From contig JANTQA010000036.1 of assembly GCA_027625915.1 (NCBI GenBank), positions 739,501 to 803,500 of the forward strand: a DNA stretch of 64,000 nucleotides. Direction: 5' to 3'. The notes beneath the pieces are model-generated. The model searched no databases, was not told the origin of the DNA, and saw only the letters and a list, made by a program, of their open reading frames with translations. This document shows, piece by piece, positions 1-11,105 of this stretch (position 1 is the stretch's first letter; each line of letters starts with the position of its first letter). This stretch comes from Anaeramoeba flamelloides. Its lineage: Eukaryota > Metamonada > Anaeramoebidae. A program made the translations under genes and the position numbers.

Positions 1-663
1 AAATTACATTATTATTCAAAAAACAAAATAATAAAAAAATTTTCTTCTGATGAAAAATCTGCCCCTATTTTTGAAATTGAGCTTATATATATATATATAT
101 ATATATTGGAAAAAATATATTGTTTTTCATTTTTTTTATTATCTATTGTAGGTCCCCATAAAATAAAGAAGAGTTTTAAGGATTAAGAGTATAGTATTTT
201 ATGATATAGAGTTATTAATGCTAAGTATAATATATGTCTTGTATGAAGAGCTAATTGGCTAAAAAACTTCCTATCTGTTTTTTTTCCAGGAATTGGTAAG
301 TGGATATTGATTATAGAAAAAGAATAAAATGTATTTTTTTGGAAATATCTATCTGTATATAAATATATTGTACTCTGAATCAGTGTTCAAATTTAACTGA
401 TTGAATATCTAATGATAGTTTAAAAAATATCTGAAGAATTTTTTTAGAATAAACATCCTTAAAATAACTCATTTTAATATAAATTTCTTTTTTGGATTAT
501 AAGATCGATTTTAATAATTCATGAAAAAATAAATACAATATTTCCAAGGCTTCCTTAATTTTTTTTTCTAAATTGAAATTTGATGCTGAAATAATATTCG
601 TATTGAGTTTAATATGTTAACAATAAAGTAAAAATGAAAAAAAAAAATCCGTTAAACATAAAC
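1..663. other. Gene-free AT-rich flank
   Basis: No coding signal is visible on either strand. It holds a (TA)n run at about 87-106 and several poly-T tracts. It ends where the family A inverted-repeat element begins. Confidence 0.5.
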
Positions 664-1029
664 CATTTTCCAGTTAAAGGGGACCAGTTGTGGTGGGTGT
701 ATTACATGTGTTTAAAGGGATTTAAATTGATATTAGAAGAAATTTTTTCACATTTGTTAATAATTCTTTTTTTTTTGATTTTTTTTTGAAACCTAATTCA
801 TTTACAAAAATTTATTTTATTTCAAGATCGATAGCCACTTGGTAAAAGCGTATTATAATGTTATTGAGACAGCGAAAATGATGTTCGAGAAATCCTATTG
901 ATTTCTATCGGGATTTTATTTGGCTTTTCAATTGAAGATCAAAATTAATATTGTTGTATTTCTCAATGGGAACCCAAGAATTTATGTTTTTAAAATTTTT
1001 AAGAAAATATATAGATTTATGAGTTTTAC

Positions 1030-1071
<42 letters not shown>

Positions 1072-1187
1072 CTATTCTTTGGTGTGTATTATTCTACTTA
1101 TTTTTTATTTGTTCTTCAAAGGTTAATTATTTTTTAATAATTGAAATTTGAAAAAAATGTTAGGGCACTTTGACAGAAACGAAGTTT
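664..1187 (-). repeat. Family A TIR element, copy 1
   Basis: The left end carries CCAGTTAAAGGGGACCAG and the right end the inverted partner GGGCACTTTGACAGAAAC. These are variants of the family A terminus TTTCAGTCAAAGGGGCCCA. The interior matches the copy at 13178-13880 in reverse orientation and contains an (AT)n tract at 1033-1068. The short open frame at 920-1126 lies wholly inside the repeat and looks non-coding. At about 524 bp it is shorter than the 703-bp copy, so it is internally deleted. Non-autonomous DNA transposon relic. Confidence 0.7.
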
Positions 1188-1812
1188 AGAAGCCATTATT
1201 CAAGAATTTTTTCTGATCTTCAAAAAATAAATATTCAAAAACCAAAAAGGCTTTAAAAATCTAAAATTCTATAAGATACAGATAAATTTTGCTCTTAGAA
1301 TGACAAATAATATTTTGATCATGTCAGAAGATTATGTTTCAATAAACGAATTTACAAAAAGAAATTTTTCAATATGAGCTTTCTAATTCCCATATTCAAC
1401 TTATTAAGAATCTAGTATTAGTATCAAATTTCGAGATAGAAAAAAATTAAGTGTATCCTTGGAACGGCTGTAATCCCAATTATATTTGTGTTTATAATTT
1501 TTGTTTTCCTCAATAAGATTAAAATAAAATTTGAACTATTCAAAAAAAAAAAATAAAATGCAGTGAAAAAAAGAAGATAAAAAAAAAAAAACAAAAAGGA
1601 TGAGGAGAGTAATTAATTATTGTATGGTTTTATTTTATTTATTAAATTTCATTTTACAACTTCTTGTTCAAGTTGTTGAAATCAGAAAACTCATTTGTTT
1701 TCTGAAATACAAAATTCATTTAAAATAAAATAAAAAAAAAAAAAAAAAAAAAAAAAGTTTGGGTTGAATAATTCTAGGCTTTTTGTATTTTAATTGTAAT
1801 TTAGATTTAATT

Positions 1813-2823
1813 TTAAATATTTGATTCGATTTCGGTTTTTAAATCCTCAATTTTTTGGTTAAGAGGGGAGCCTTCTTGCTTAACGATGACACAGGCAATG
1901 ATTGGGCGAGAAATTTTACAAGATTCACCCAAAATTTTTGAAGAAGGAATGAAAACATAAGGAACATTTTTGTCTTCACAAATTATTGGGAAATGTAAAA
2001 CGATCTCGAGTGGATCAGCGTCTGCAGTGACGATGACTAGTTCTGCTTTTCCTCGATTGACAAACTTTGTAGCTTCATTTGCACCTGAAAGTTTTTGATA
2101 TAAAAAATAAATATTTAAGGAAAAAACACAAAATAAAATTAAAAGAATTAAATATTATTTTTGAGAAGCAAAGCGAGAAGTAAACTTTCAAAAAAAAAAC
2201 TTAAAAAAAAAAAAAGAAAAGTAAAATTATTACCTTTTCGAAGTTGCTTATATTCGACAGCTTCTTTACATAGATCGAGTATTTTGATCAAAAGTTGTTT
2301 TTCAGCGAAAGGCATGATTCGTTTGTCTCGTTTGTTTTTTTTATCCTTTTTCTTTTTTTTGTCTTTTTTTTTTTTTTTCTTTTTTTTGTCTTTTTTCTTT
2401 TCCTTTTTTTCTTCTTCAACAGATTCTTCTTCAATTTTTTTCTTCTTCCTTTACTTTCTTGTCCTTCTTTTTTTTTTTTTTTTTTTTTTTGTCTTTCTTT
2501 TTCTTGTTCTTATCTTTTTTCTTTTTTTTTGGTGTTTTCTTCTTTTTTGGTGTTTTCTTTTTTTCTTCTACCTTTTCTTCTTCTTTTTCTTCCTCCATTT
2601 TGGATTTTTTGGGTGTCTTTTCTTTTTTCTTTTTTTTATCTTTTTTTTTTTTCTTTTTCTTTTTTTTTGATGACTTTGGTGTTGATACCTTACTTTTGAT
2701 TTTTTCTTTTTTCTCTTCTTCCATTTCAATTTTTTTCAATTCTTCTTGTTTCTTTTTCTCTTTCTTTTCTTTCTTTTTGGATTTCTTTTTTTTGTCTTTT
2801 TTATTTTTTTTTGTTTCACTCAT
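1813..2823 (-). CDS. SNU13: SNU13 / 15.5K U4 snRNP protein with Lys-rich N-terminal tail
   Basis: SNU13 is an L7Ae-fold protein that binds the kink-turn of U4 snRNA and box C/D snoRNAs. The exons are 2234-2823 and 1813-2084 (minus strand). A 149-nt intron with a GTAATA donor and TTTCAG acceptor splits the Gly codon of YKQLRKG-ANEAT (phase 1). The L7Ae core runs from MPFAEKQLL to the TAA and includes YKQLRKGANEATKFVNRG, ADADPLEIVLHFP, CEDKNVPYVF and SRPIIACV, all diagnostic of SNU13 rather than NHP2 or L7a. The start at 2823 opens a tail of roughly 150 residues that is almost only Lys/Glu/Asp. The frame from that ATG meets a stop near 2430, while the frame leading into the L7Ae core is shifted and is open from about 2444 onward. 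Joined exons total 862 nt, one base out of frame. An assembly error in an A7 homopolymer, or a small unrecognised intron, would explain this. The core assignment is certain; the tail structure is not. Confidence 0.93.
2085..2233 (-). other. SNU13 intron
   Basis: A GT-AG intron of 149 nt. Removing it restores the highly conserved junction residues RKG-ANEATK, which fixes both splice sites. Confidence 0.85.
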
Positions 2824-3489
2824 TATTGGTTACGTAATTTAAAATAAAGCAAAAAAAATGATAATTTTTTGTAATTCCTTATCAAAATGTTTAATAAACA
2901 ATGTAAAATATGACATAGGGTATGTAGCCATTTGAAAATACTTTTTTGGTTTTTTGAAATTAACAATTCGTAATAATAATTATCCAAAAATATTGGAAAC
3001 CTACATTTATTTTATTATTTAAGGTTGAAGGATCAAATGAATTATTCTTGAAATTTATCCTCAACAAAAATTGATAAGTTGAAATTGGTTCTTGATCAAT
3101 CTATGGAAATTGAAACCAAAAAGAGCCAAAACATTTTTATCATGTTTCGAAAAAAATAATTTTATTCATTCCTATGGTGATCAAAATCTCCTATAATTCT
3201 AATTTCGCCATAAAATCTATGTTTTTTTCTCTTCTTGTTCTTATATAATACCCAATTTGGCAACTCAATAGGATATCAAAGGTTAAATCAATCTTTCAAG
3301 TCACGACTCCTTGAAGTTTTAAAATTATCAATCTGGAAATGAAATTGAATTAAATTTTTCTCAATTTTATTAGAAATTTTTTATTATTTTCTTTTGATGA
3401 TAAAACTTCATAAAATTAACTTTTAATGTTTGAGAAAAAAATTCTTCTTTGATCTTTCATTTTTAGATTTTCATTTTTAATAACGGAAC
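2824..3489. other. Intergenic, upstream of SNU13
   Basis: AT-rich spacer with no coding pattern or repeat partner that I could identify. It should contain the SNU13 promoter, but no recognisable element stands out. Confidence 0.4.
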
Positions 3490-4365
3490 TTTAAGAAATC
3501 AACGCCATATTTATTTTTGCGTTTATTGACAAATTTCTTCGATCAATTAATTTATAGATTCTTCTTTGAAAAAGAAACATTGTTTTTTGATTTCAAAGAA
3601 ATAGACACTTGGATCAATAAAAAGGTCACTAAATTCCTTTTAAAAATTAATCCACATTCCCCAAGACTTATTTATAAAACAGAAGCAAAAATTGATTCAG
3701 TAAGGATAACGATATATAAGAGAAAATATAAATTAATTCAAAAATTAAATTTTTTAGGATTCGAAAAACTAATTAATTTTCTGCCATTTAGAGAAAAAGA
3801 AGTGGAAAATATTAACTGGAAATCAAAAAAATTAAAATATTTGGAATTAGAATTAGATAACTATCAGAATTAATCAATTAAAAAATAGTCCAAGTCAAAA
3901 AGTACGAAAATATCTAAAAATTGTTATTATTCAAGGAAATATTAATAAACAATAAAAATATTTAAAATGGAAAGGCTCTACCATAATCTTAAAACTTAGA
4001 ACATTCACAAATTATTTAAACAGGTATTCTTATTTTATGAATGAAGATAAATCAAAATTTTGTAAATTATGCAAAAAAATAAATAATTTAGATGTCATTG
4101 AAGTTTTGTATCATTTTCTCTGGAACTACCCAGCCTATGAAAATAATCGTAAAATCTGGATATCTGAATTAAAAAAAATTTATATATCTAATATATTAAA
4201 AAACAATAATATTTTTAATATTATTAACAGAAAAGATTCCACAACTTTATTAGCCCTAGTGGAAAATAAAAGTATATGGAAATCTTTAAAAAAATTTCTA
4301 AATCGCAATTTAGGAATTCGTGTAAACAAGAGGAACTAAAAAATCCTCCCTTAAACAATAAAAAA
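3490..4365 (+). mobile_element. LINE 3' end, truncated and frame-broken
   Basis: Two open segments (3517-3873 and 4037-4339) match consecutive parts of the LINE at 25005-26497. The first includes DTWINKKVTKFL and PHSPRLIYKTEAKID. The second carries the C-terminal zinc-knuckle region (FCKLCKK, then HFLWNYPAYE, with the last Cys replaced by Tyr), ending NRNLGIRV. A TCCTCCCTTAAA block and an A-rich tail follow, as in the other copies. The two segments are in different frames, so this is a dead, 5'-truncated non-LTR copy. The left boundary is approximate. Confidence 0.8.
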
Positions 4366-5759
4366 AAAAAAAAAAAAGAAACATTTTTTTATTGGGAAAC
4401 ATGGATGAAACTTTTCTAGATGTTCTATTTTGAAAAAGGTAAAACCCTGATATAAAATATAACTCATGTATTTTTTACTTGTTGAAATATAACATCTAAT
4501 TAATTATCAATTGTAAATGCCAGGTTAATCCTTGTTATTTTGAGTTAATTTCTGATAAGGAATATAATTTGTTTTCTATTTGGAAAAATTTTTGATTTTT
4601 TTCTTGAATATAATAGTTTTTTTTTGTTTTTAAAAACTTTTCTAATGTAATTGGCTCTAGATTTTTTTCTAAAAAGTTTTTGAATTTAGTTTTTCATTTT
4701 GACAAATTTCTTTTTTAATTTTAGAACTTTACAAAAATGATATAAAATAATACATATTGTTTATTGTAAGATTTTTTGATGGATTATTCTACATTTCATC
4801 TTGAAAAAAAAGAAAGAAATAGAACATCTAATTTTAATTATTAGATAACCAAACCTTTTAAGTTTATATTAACAAATATTATTTAATCTCTTTACAATTT
4901 TCCCCAATTTGTCAAAAAAATGAGAAAATTTAAATCTTTTTCAAATATCCTATACAGGAAATGTATACAGGGTTAAATTATTGTCTTATAATTTGGTAAT
5001 TATCATTTCTTCTTTACAAATTTTCTATATAAAAAAAATTTAAATAGTGATTATGAATTATTTTCTAAATAATTCTATTATATTTAATTAACAAGTGATT
5101 TTTGGTCAAAAAAGAAAGATATGAACTTTAACAAATAATTGTTTGTTTCACCAAAGTTACCAAATATATAGAGTATTTTATTATTTTGCTGGTGTATCAA
5201 AATTGTGAAAATCCATATTTTTGTATTTTAATATTTACATTAATTTCATGTAAATTGTAGGCAGCCTAAGGGCGAGTGCCCTATATTTTTCAAAATTCGA
5301 ATGAATTGAGCAAACTCTATCGTTTTGTTCTATTAATGTATATTCTGGAAAAACCCAATATAAAACAAGTGAAATTTTTATTACTCACTCTTTAATAGAT
5401 AAAAAAAAAAATAATATCTTGAGATCTATTCAATAATTAAAATAAAAATCAATTAAGATTGTTTCAATAATGAAAATAAAAATATCAACCTAAAAAAAAA
5501 AAAATCAATAATTTCAAAATTTATTTAAAGTTCGGTTAATTGAATGAAAATTATGAAATATCAAAATAATTTTAGAAAAAATAAATAAAAAAAAATAGAA
5601 AAATTAAATTTCTTAAAAAAATAGAAAAGAGAGATAATAAAAATAAAATCAAATAAAAAAAAAAAAAAAAAAAAAAATGTCATTTCAGAAATAATAATAA
5701 AAAAAAAAAAATAAAATAAAAAAACTTGAAAAAAATTAAACTAAAAAAATAAAAAATGA
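4366..5759. other. Gene-free AT-rich spacer
   Basis: No convincing open frames or paired repeats. A small GC-richer patch near 5262-5285 contains GGGCGAGTGCCC, vaguely like the hairpin-array spacers elsewhere, but it is too short to assign. The right part is A-rich 3' flank of the next gene. Confidence 0.4.
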
Positions 5760-7493
5760 TTAATTTTTTTTCCTGCCAAACCAATTGGATTTGCCATAAG
5801 TTGAAGGTTTTTTTTTACCCTTTTTCTTTCCACTCTCGAATCCTGTAAAGTAATTTTTAAAGAAATCCAAACCACCTTTATATTCAGTTTTTTTCATATT
5901 GTTTGAATAAATTTTTTTACAAAGAGGGTTATAGATGATCTGGAAGAAAACCTTCGCGAGATGTACGAAAATCAATCCTGACCCCTTAGTACCGTGATTT
6001 TTATAAATCATGTTTAATTTGACGAATAGGGCCTTTTCGTTAAAGAAAACAACAAAAAGCTTTACATCTTTTTCGAAAGATCTTAATGAATCCTTGATAT
6101 TTGGTCTGTCTGATCCAATTTCCTTTTCTAAGTTTTTAGATTCCCTTTCATACATACCGAAGATATTGGCAAGGGTTTGGAGCCCATGGGTTAGAACGTT
6201 GATTTTTCTTGAGCCCAATAGATTCATTTGGTTTTGGAGTAAATTGATTTGTTGGAAATATTCGATCATCTTCGGGTGGTAATAGACGATTTCTTCAAAC
6301 AATTTCCAGGATTTGGAACTGAGTGTATCTGTTTTGGAATCACGAGTAATGGCATGGAGATCATTCCATAGTGTTTCTTGTGTTTTCAAAGGGGTGAACA
6401 CATTGTCAAATCGGAGTAAATGCGAAATAATTGAGATAAGCTTTTCGTTCATCGAATCTAAAGATTGAGGAGTAGATTTGATCATTTCTGTAATACGCTT
6501 CAGTAGAGCGAAATCTACAAACAGTCTAGGCTGTCTACCCGTCAAGTTTTTAATTTTGTTATCTGATTCCGAACCATAATCAATTGCCTTTAATTTCGAA
6601 AATGCTTTAACAAATGATAACAGAATATTTGCGATCATTTCTAATGTGTAATTTGTGAAGTTTTGCTTGACGAGGTTTTCTAAATGCTTGACCAATTCAA
6701 AGAAAATTATTGGTGAGGGCAAAAAGACCTTAGTGTCCTTTTCATATTTGTTGAATACAAAGGTAAAGAAATTATTATAGAGGTCAACTAGAAATGGCGC
6801 TGATCGATCTTCGGGCTGGTTAGGATCTTCGGGCAATGGCGGTGGTGTCAGTTCCTGAATCAAAAGTGAAAAGTCTGATGTCAGTTCATGATAAATTTGA
6901 TCAGCCCATTTTTGATCTTGTTTCAATACTTCCAATAATCTTAAGCAAGCCATTTTGACATGGTCAAATCTACTTTGACTCATTTCCTTCAAGTGCCCTA
7001 ACAAATCTGTTTTTTTTGAGCGCAAGATTTGAGCTAGCAATTTATCTTCCACTTTTAATAAATAAATCAATATAAATAAATAGTATCCCGAAATCGTTGA
7101 ACTTCGGCAGGTAATGGCCTTATAAACTTCCTTTTCTAAAAATGCTGGATTAGATTCGCAAGTCATTGCAAAAATGTTGTTAATTCCATCCCTAATTTTT
7201 TGCACTGACGATGAGACACCAACATACAGATAATTGTTTTCGCCTTTAAATAGGGTGTTAAGTATTGTGCTAATATAATAATGCGAAAAGACACCATTTT
7301 CAATTAAAGTGGAATCACAATTAATCATAGATTTTGCCATTAGTGAGACTTCAGATTTGTAAGGGAAAATAATCTGTGGAATTTCTGAGAGAAAATTGAT
7401 AGATCTTGCAATATAATAAATTTTATCCAAATCTTTTTCTCGTACATATTTTTCCAAAACTTGGATCCATATATTTAAGCTAACCAATTCCAT
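5760..7493 (-). CDS. Uncharacterised 577-aa helical protein
   Basis: A single uninterrupted frame of 577 codons with base composition clearly less AT-rich than its surroundings, so it is a real gene. I do not recognise the family. The sequence is almost all amphipathic helix with Leu/Ile/Phe periodicity, like an ARM/HEAT-type alpha-solenoid. There is one Pro-rich break (TPPPLPEDPNQPEDR, about residues 216-230). The C-terminus is basic (GKKKGKKKPSTYGKSNWFGRKKN) and could serve as a nuclear or RNA-binding tail. There is no signal peptide or membrane span. The chosen ATG is the first after an in-frame TAG. An AG just before it (GATAG then GTATCT) could instead be a splice acceptor, so an upstream exon cannot be excluded. 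The gene is isolated; neighbours are repeats. Confidence 0.8.
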   Translation of the reverse strand: MELVSLNIWIQVLEKYVREKDLDKIYYIARSINFLSEIPQIIFPYKSEVSLMAKSMINCDSTLIENGVFSHYYISTILNTLFKGENNYLYVGVSSSVQKIRDGINNIFAMTCESNPAFLEKEVYKAITCRSSTISGYYLFILIYLLKVEDKLLAQILRSKKTDLLGHLKEMSQSRFDHVKMACLRLLEVLKQDQKWADQIYHELTSDFSLLIQELTPPPLPEDPNQPEDRSAPFLVDLYNNFFTFVFNKYEKDTKVFLPSPIIFFELVKHLENLVKQNFTNYTLEMIANILLSFVKAFSKLKAIDYGSESDNKIKNLTGRQPRLFVDFALLKRITEMIKSTPQSLDSMNEKLISIISHLLRFDNVFTPLKTQETLWNDLHAITRDSKTDTLSSKSWKLFEEIVYYHPKMIEYFQQINLLQNQMNLLGSRKINVLTHGLQTLANIFGMYERESKNLEKEIGSDRPNIKDSLRSFEKDVKLFVVFFNEKALFVKLNMIYKNHGTKGSGLIFVHLAKVFFQIIYNPLCKKIYSNNMKKTEYKGGLDFFKNYFTGFESGKKKGKKKPSTYGKSNWFGRKKN

Positions 7494-9389
7494 AATGAAA
7501 CAAGATACCTATCATTAAAATTAAGATAAATTTAAGGTTGAAGTAAAATTCGGTTAGATTTAACGTCATAGTAAGATATTTAGAGTTAGATTTAAGGTCA
7601 AAGTAAGATATTTATATTAAAGTGATTTTCCATTTTATATTGAACGATATTAAAAAAATTCGACAATCCAAATTTGGAATTAAAATAAATTTCACTCACT
7701 ATCGGATTAATTTAAATAAGTTAATTTGTAGTTTGTTTTGACGAATATAACTACTAAAGTAACCAAAAAAAAAAAAAAAAAAAGGAAAAAATGAATTTGT
7801 ATTTGAATTAGTCTGTTGTAAAAATGCAACAGTAATTGAATTGTTTCGAAGCAAAAAAAAAAAAAAAAAGAAGAATTGAAATTAAATAATTTATGAATAT
7901 GTAATGTTGTTTAATTTTTTTGTTTACTTTTTATTAAAAAAAAAAAAATAATAATAATTTTATTAATTTATGTTTTGATGTAAGAGTCTTATTTAATCAT
8001 TTGTATTTTTAAAGGTTTGTATTAAAATTTTAGAAAATCCCCTCAAAAAAGTTTTGAAAAAATGAAATTTGTCAAAAAGTTTGTTTACACCCTCATAAAA
8101 AAATTATTTTTAGATAACAAGAGATAAGGATATTATATAGGAGTAATATTTTTTAAAATTGTTATAAAATTTGATAGAAATTCATTAAAATATTAAGAAC
8201 AGTATAGATTAGAAGATTCGATAGAAAAATGTGAAATTTTTTTTTTTTGTTACAACAGGCATTTTATAAAATTTTATAACATGTTATATTGGTGCTATGT
8301 ATTTTTTTTAAAACCCAAATTTTTTATTTGTGAAAATTTAAAAAGTATATAATTCTTGATAACTAACAATAAAGAAAGAGATTAGAACACTAAAAAAATT
8401 AGGATAGTATTGTAGTTGATGTGGAAAGATTTTGGGAAATCATTAGGTTATTAGGCATAGTTTGTAAATTTTCTGATCTTTTTATTTTCAATTTTAATTT
8501 GGATAAAATATGAAGTATTTTGCCATAAATAAATTTAACTTTCAAAATGTTATTTAAAGTTTTTATTAGAAGACTTTAACTAATTTTTTTGTGAAATTTT
8601 TAATCTCATAAATCCCAAAAGATCAATTGTTTCAAGGATTTACAAACCATTTTAACTAATATTTTGGTTCAAGGAACTAAAATTATTTGTTCAATAGAAG
8701 ACAAAGAAAAAAGTTCTTTATTAATTTTCCGTAAAGGTTGGAAATTGAATGAATTCTCTTTCTTTGTTTAAAAACAATGTAAAAAATCAAACAAGATTTT
8801 TTGTTTTTGGTTCGAAAAAAATTAATCTCATTTTGAATAAAAATAAAAAATTGATTTAGTTCTCTTTTTTCTTCAAAAGAAAAAAAGAGAAAAGAAATCA
8901 TTAATAAAAGGATTTCAAAACGTGAAAAAAAACAATATTGTAAATTTAAGAAAAAAATTAAATAAAAAAAATATTTTTTTGCTATACCAAGTTAAGAAAT
9001 TTTTAGAGGAATAGTTCAAAATTAGGTAATGGTTAAGAATACAGAATAGATACAGGTTTTTATGTTTGATTGTTTTTGAGAATTTTCTTAAAAAGCCTGA
9101 AATAAAAGTGAAAATAGAGACTCATTGAAAAGTTGTATGATCTAGTTTGTCTCGTTTGTGTTTTAAACCAAATTTTGTCTCTAGTGAAGAAAATGTAAAA
9201 TTTAACTTTCAATTTTTTCAATAATTCCCTTGGAAGAAAAAGATCCTTTGAAAAAAAAATCCTTCAAAGTACCATTGAAAAATAACAAATTGGTTTTTAC
9301 TTGCTTAAATTTGTTTTTTTTTTGTTTATTGTGTAGAGTTAGATCTCGGGTTCCAAAAAATAAATAGCACCTCATATTGTTTCATTTGT
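7494..9389. other. Gene-free AT-rich spacer
   Basis: Short direct repeats of a GGTTGAAGTAAAAT/GGTCAAAGTAAGAT type occur just upstream of the 577-aa gene (about 7534-7610). The rest is low-complexity AT sequence. The open frame at 8683-8901 is Phe/Lys-rich and non-coding in character. Confidence 0.4.
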
Positions 9390-9494
9390 TCAACAATCAC
9401 CAGTTATAATTCCACGTTTTGGATCCCCTTCAATACTCAAAATATGATATTGTTCTAGTACTAAGATTCTATTAATCGTCGTTCTTTGAACTCC
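9390..9494 (-). pseudogene. Possible transposase helix-turn-helix relic
   Basis: The minus strand holds a 34-codon open block of markedly lower AT content. It contains GVQRTTINRIL followed by GDPKRG and ends at a TGA. The first motif has the look of the second recognition helix of Tc1/mariner or IS630-type transposase DNA-binding domains (consensus of the form gV.rsTv.rIl). Upstream codons (KYDIA, SDIR) would extend the domain but are interrupted by stops. I read it as a decayed DNA-transposon fragment. An exon of the neighbouring gene is the alternative. Confidence 0.3.
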
Positions 9495-9739
9495 TCAATA
9501 TCATCTTATATCACTTCAAGCAATATCATATTTCTCGTTCTTTTAGGCCAATACCCAAAACATAACAAAATGATTATTTCCAAATCAAAACAATAAAGAC
9601 AGTTATTGAAATAATGTTTCTTTAAAGTAAACAAAATCAATATATTAAATACTCAATTCATTCCACAATAAAATATTTACAAGTCCATTTATTCATAAAA
9701 TCATAACCATTACAAATGGATTTTTGGAAGAAAACAATA

Positions 9740-9772
<33 letters not shown>

Positions 9773-9783
9773 GACGATCTTAC

Positions 9784-11105
9784 ATTTGCATGCACAACGA
9801 AACTTGAACTAGATTTATACAAATCTAAAATTTCATAAAAATTCTCTGTTGTTAAACAATCTGAAAAAATTTTTAAAAATGTTTCTTCTTTGTTATTATA
9901 TACTATATAATCTGACAATAAATTTCTAAAGCAATCAAAAAACATACCATAGCTAAGAATTTTTTTTAATTGGGCGATCGTAAAAGGCTTGGATTTTTCA
10001 ATTATATCGACAACAAATTGTTTATCTTGATCAATTTTATTTGAAAAATATATTTTAGGATGTTGTTTGGAATCAACTTGATGTAAAAAATTGGATTGTT
10101 GAATTACCAACAACTTGTTTTTTAATTTTTCGATATTGTTTGGGTCCTTAATTGTTTTAAGATCGATTGGCTCTGAATGTTGGTAATTTGGTACATTAAA
10201 TTCAATTTCGTTTGAATTTATTAAACTTGGGCAATCAAAGGAATTTTTGATCATTGGTCCTGTTAAATCAGATCTCCTGATATGCATATTTGAAAGGTTG
10301 GTTTTTATTACTCCTTTATACATTGTTTTTTGTGTTTTGTATTTATTTTTATTTAGACCCGATTGGATTTTTATTTTTTCTGGCATCACTCCATGGATAA
10401 TACCTAATAATAACGGCAAGGGTGACTGATAATACTCCATATTCGTATTAATTGCTTTCTGCATCATATCTATTACCTTTCCAACTAATTGAGATTCTTT
10501 TTGTTTATTTTGGTTTATATTATTAATTGCAGTGTTGTTTGTGGAATTTGTATTAATGGTTGTTGTATTTAGATTTGAGTTATTATTATTGCCATTGATT
10601 TGGTTCTTTAAATTTGGGTTTTCAAGTTTTTTTTTCAAATCGTTCATTTCTTTATGCCCCATACTTTGTAAATTCAAAAATAAATTCATTCCTTCTTCTT
10701 TTTCTTGCTTTTTTTGAACATTAAATTCTTGCAATTGCTTCTTCCTCTCCTCTTTTCTTAGTCTTTCTAATCTTAATAATTTATATGGTTTATTATATAC
10801 CTGTAGCATTAAATCGTCAAGTGCATTCATTCCATAATTTCCTACCCCACTGATATTTTTTTGATCAACTCTTTTTTTCCATTTGTAATGGTTATTCGTT
10901 CGAATAATAACCTTTTGTTTTTTTTTTTTAATTTTCTCTCGAAAGAGTCTTGATTGTTCTTGTGCTCTTTTTTCTTCTTCAATTTTTTCTCTCTGGGTAG
11001 AAGTCTGAATATCAAATCGACTAGAAAATTCTGAAGAGTGTGGTGGTATGATCATTAAATTATTATTGACCACATCATACCAATTTAAATATGCTTTTTC
11101 ATAAT
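9784..11105 (-). CDS. Large exon of an unrecognised Asn-rich protein (partial gene)
   Basis: A 440-codon open block bounded by a plausible acceptor (AATTAG before 11105) and a clean GTAAGA donor at 9783. Reading beyond the donor enters poly-Phe from a poly-A tract, so the exon should end at 9784. Upstream codons reading DYEKAYLNWYDVV continue the frame beyond the first internal ATG (MIIPPHSSEF), so this is probably an internal exon, and its partners on both sides were not found. Features in order: a charged coiled-coil-like segment (REKIEEEKRAQEQ, REKIKKKK), a compact conserved-looking segment (NHYKWKKRVDQK, NYGMNALDDLML), an Asn/Thr-rich linker, and a globular C-terminal part (FTIAQLKKILSYGMFFDCF). 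I assign no function. Confidence 0.65.

Noticed and set aside
920-1126. 68-codon frame with an Ile-Tyr repeat
   Set aside because: It lies inside family A copy 1 and the Ile-Tyr run is an (AT)n microsatellite.
2161-2842. Several Phe-rich open frames on the plus strand
   Set aside because: They are the antisense of the Lys-rich SNU13 tail, where AAG/AAA codons read as TTC/TTT.
6010-6282. 90-codon plus-strand frame
   Set aside because: Antisense of the 577-residue gene and without domain character.
9784-11105. Assignment of the Asn-rich exon to a spliceosomal factor such as PRP3
   Set aside because: The charged and Asn-rich composition first suggested it, but no PRP3 domain motif is present.
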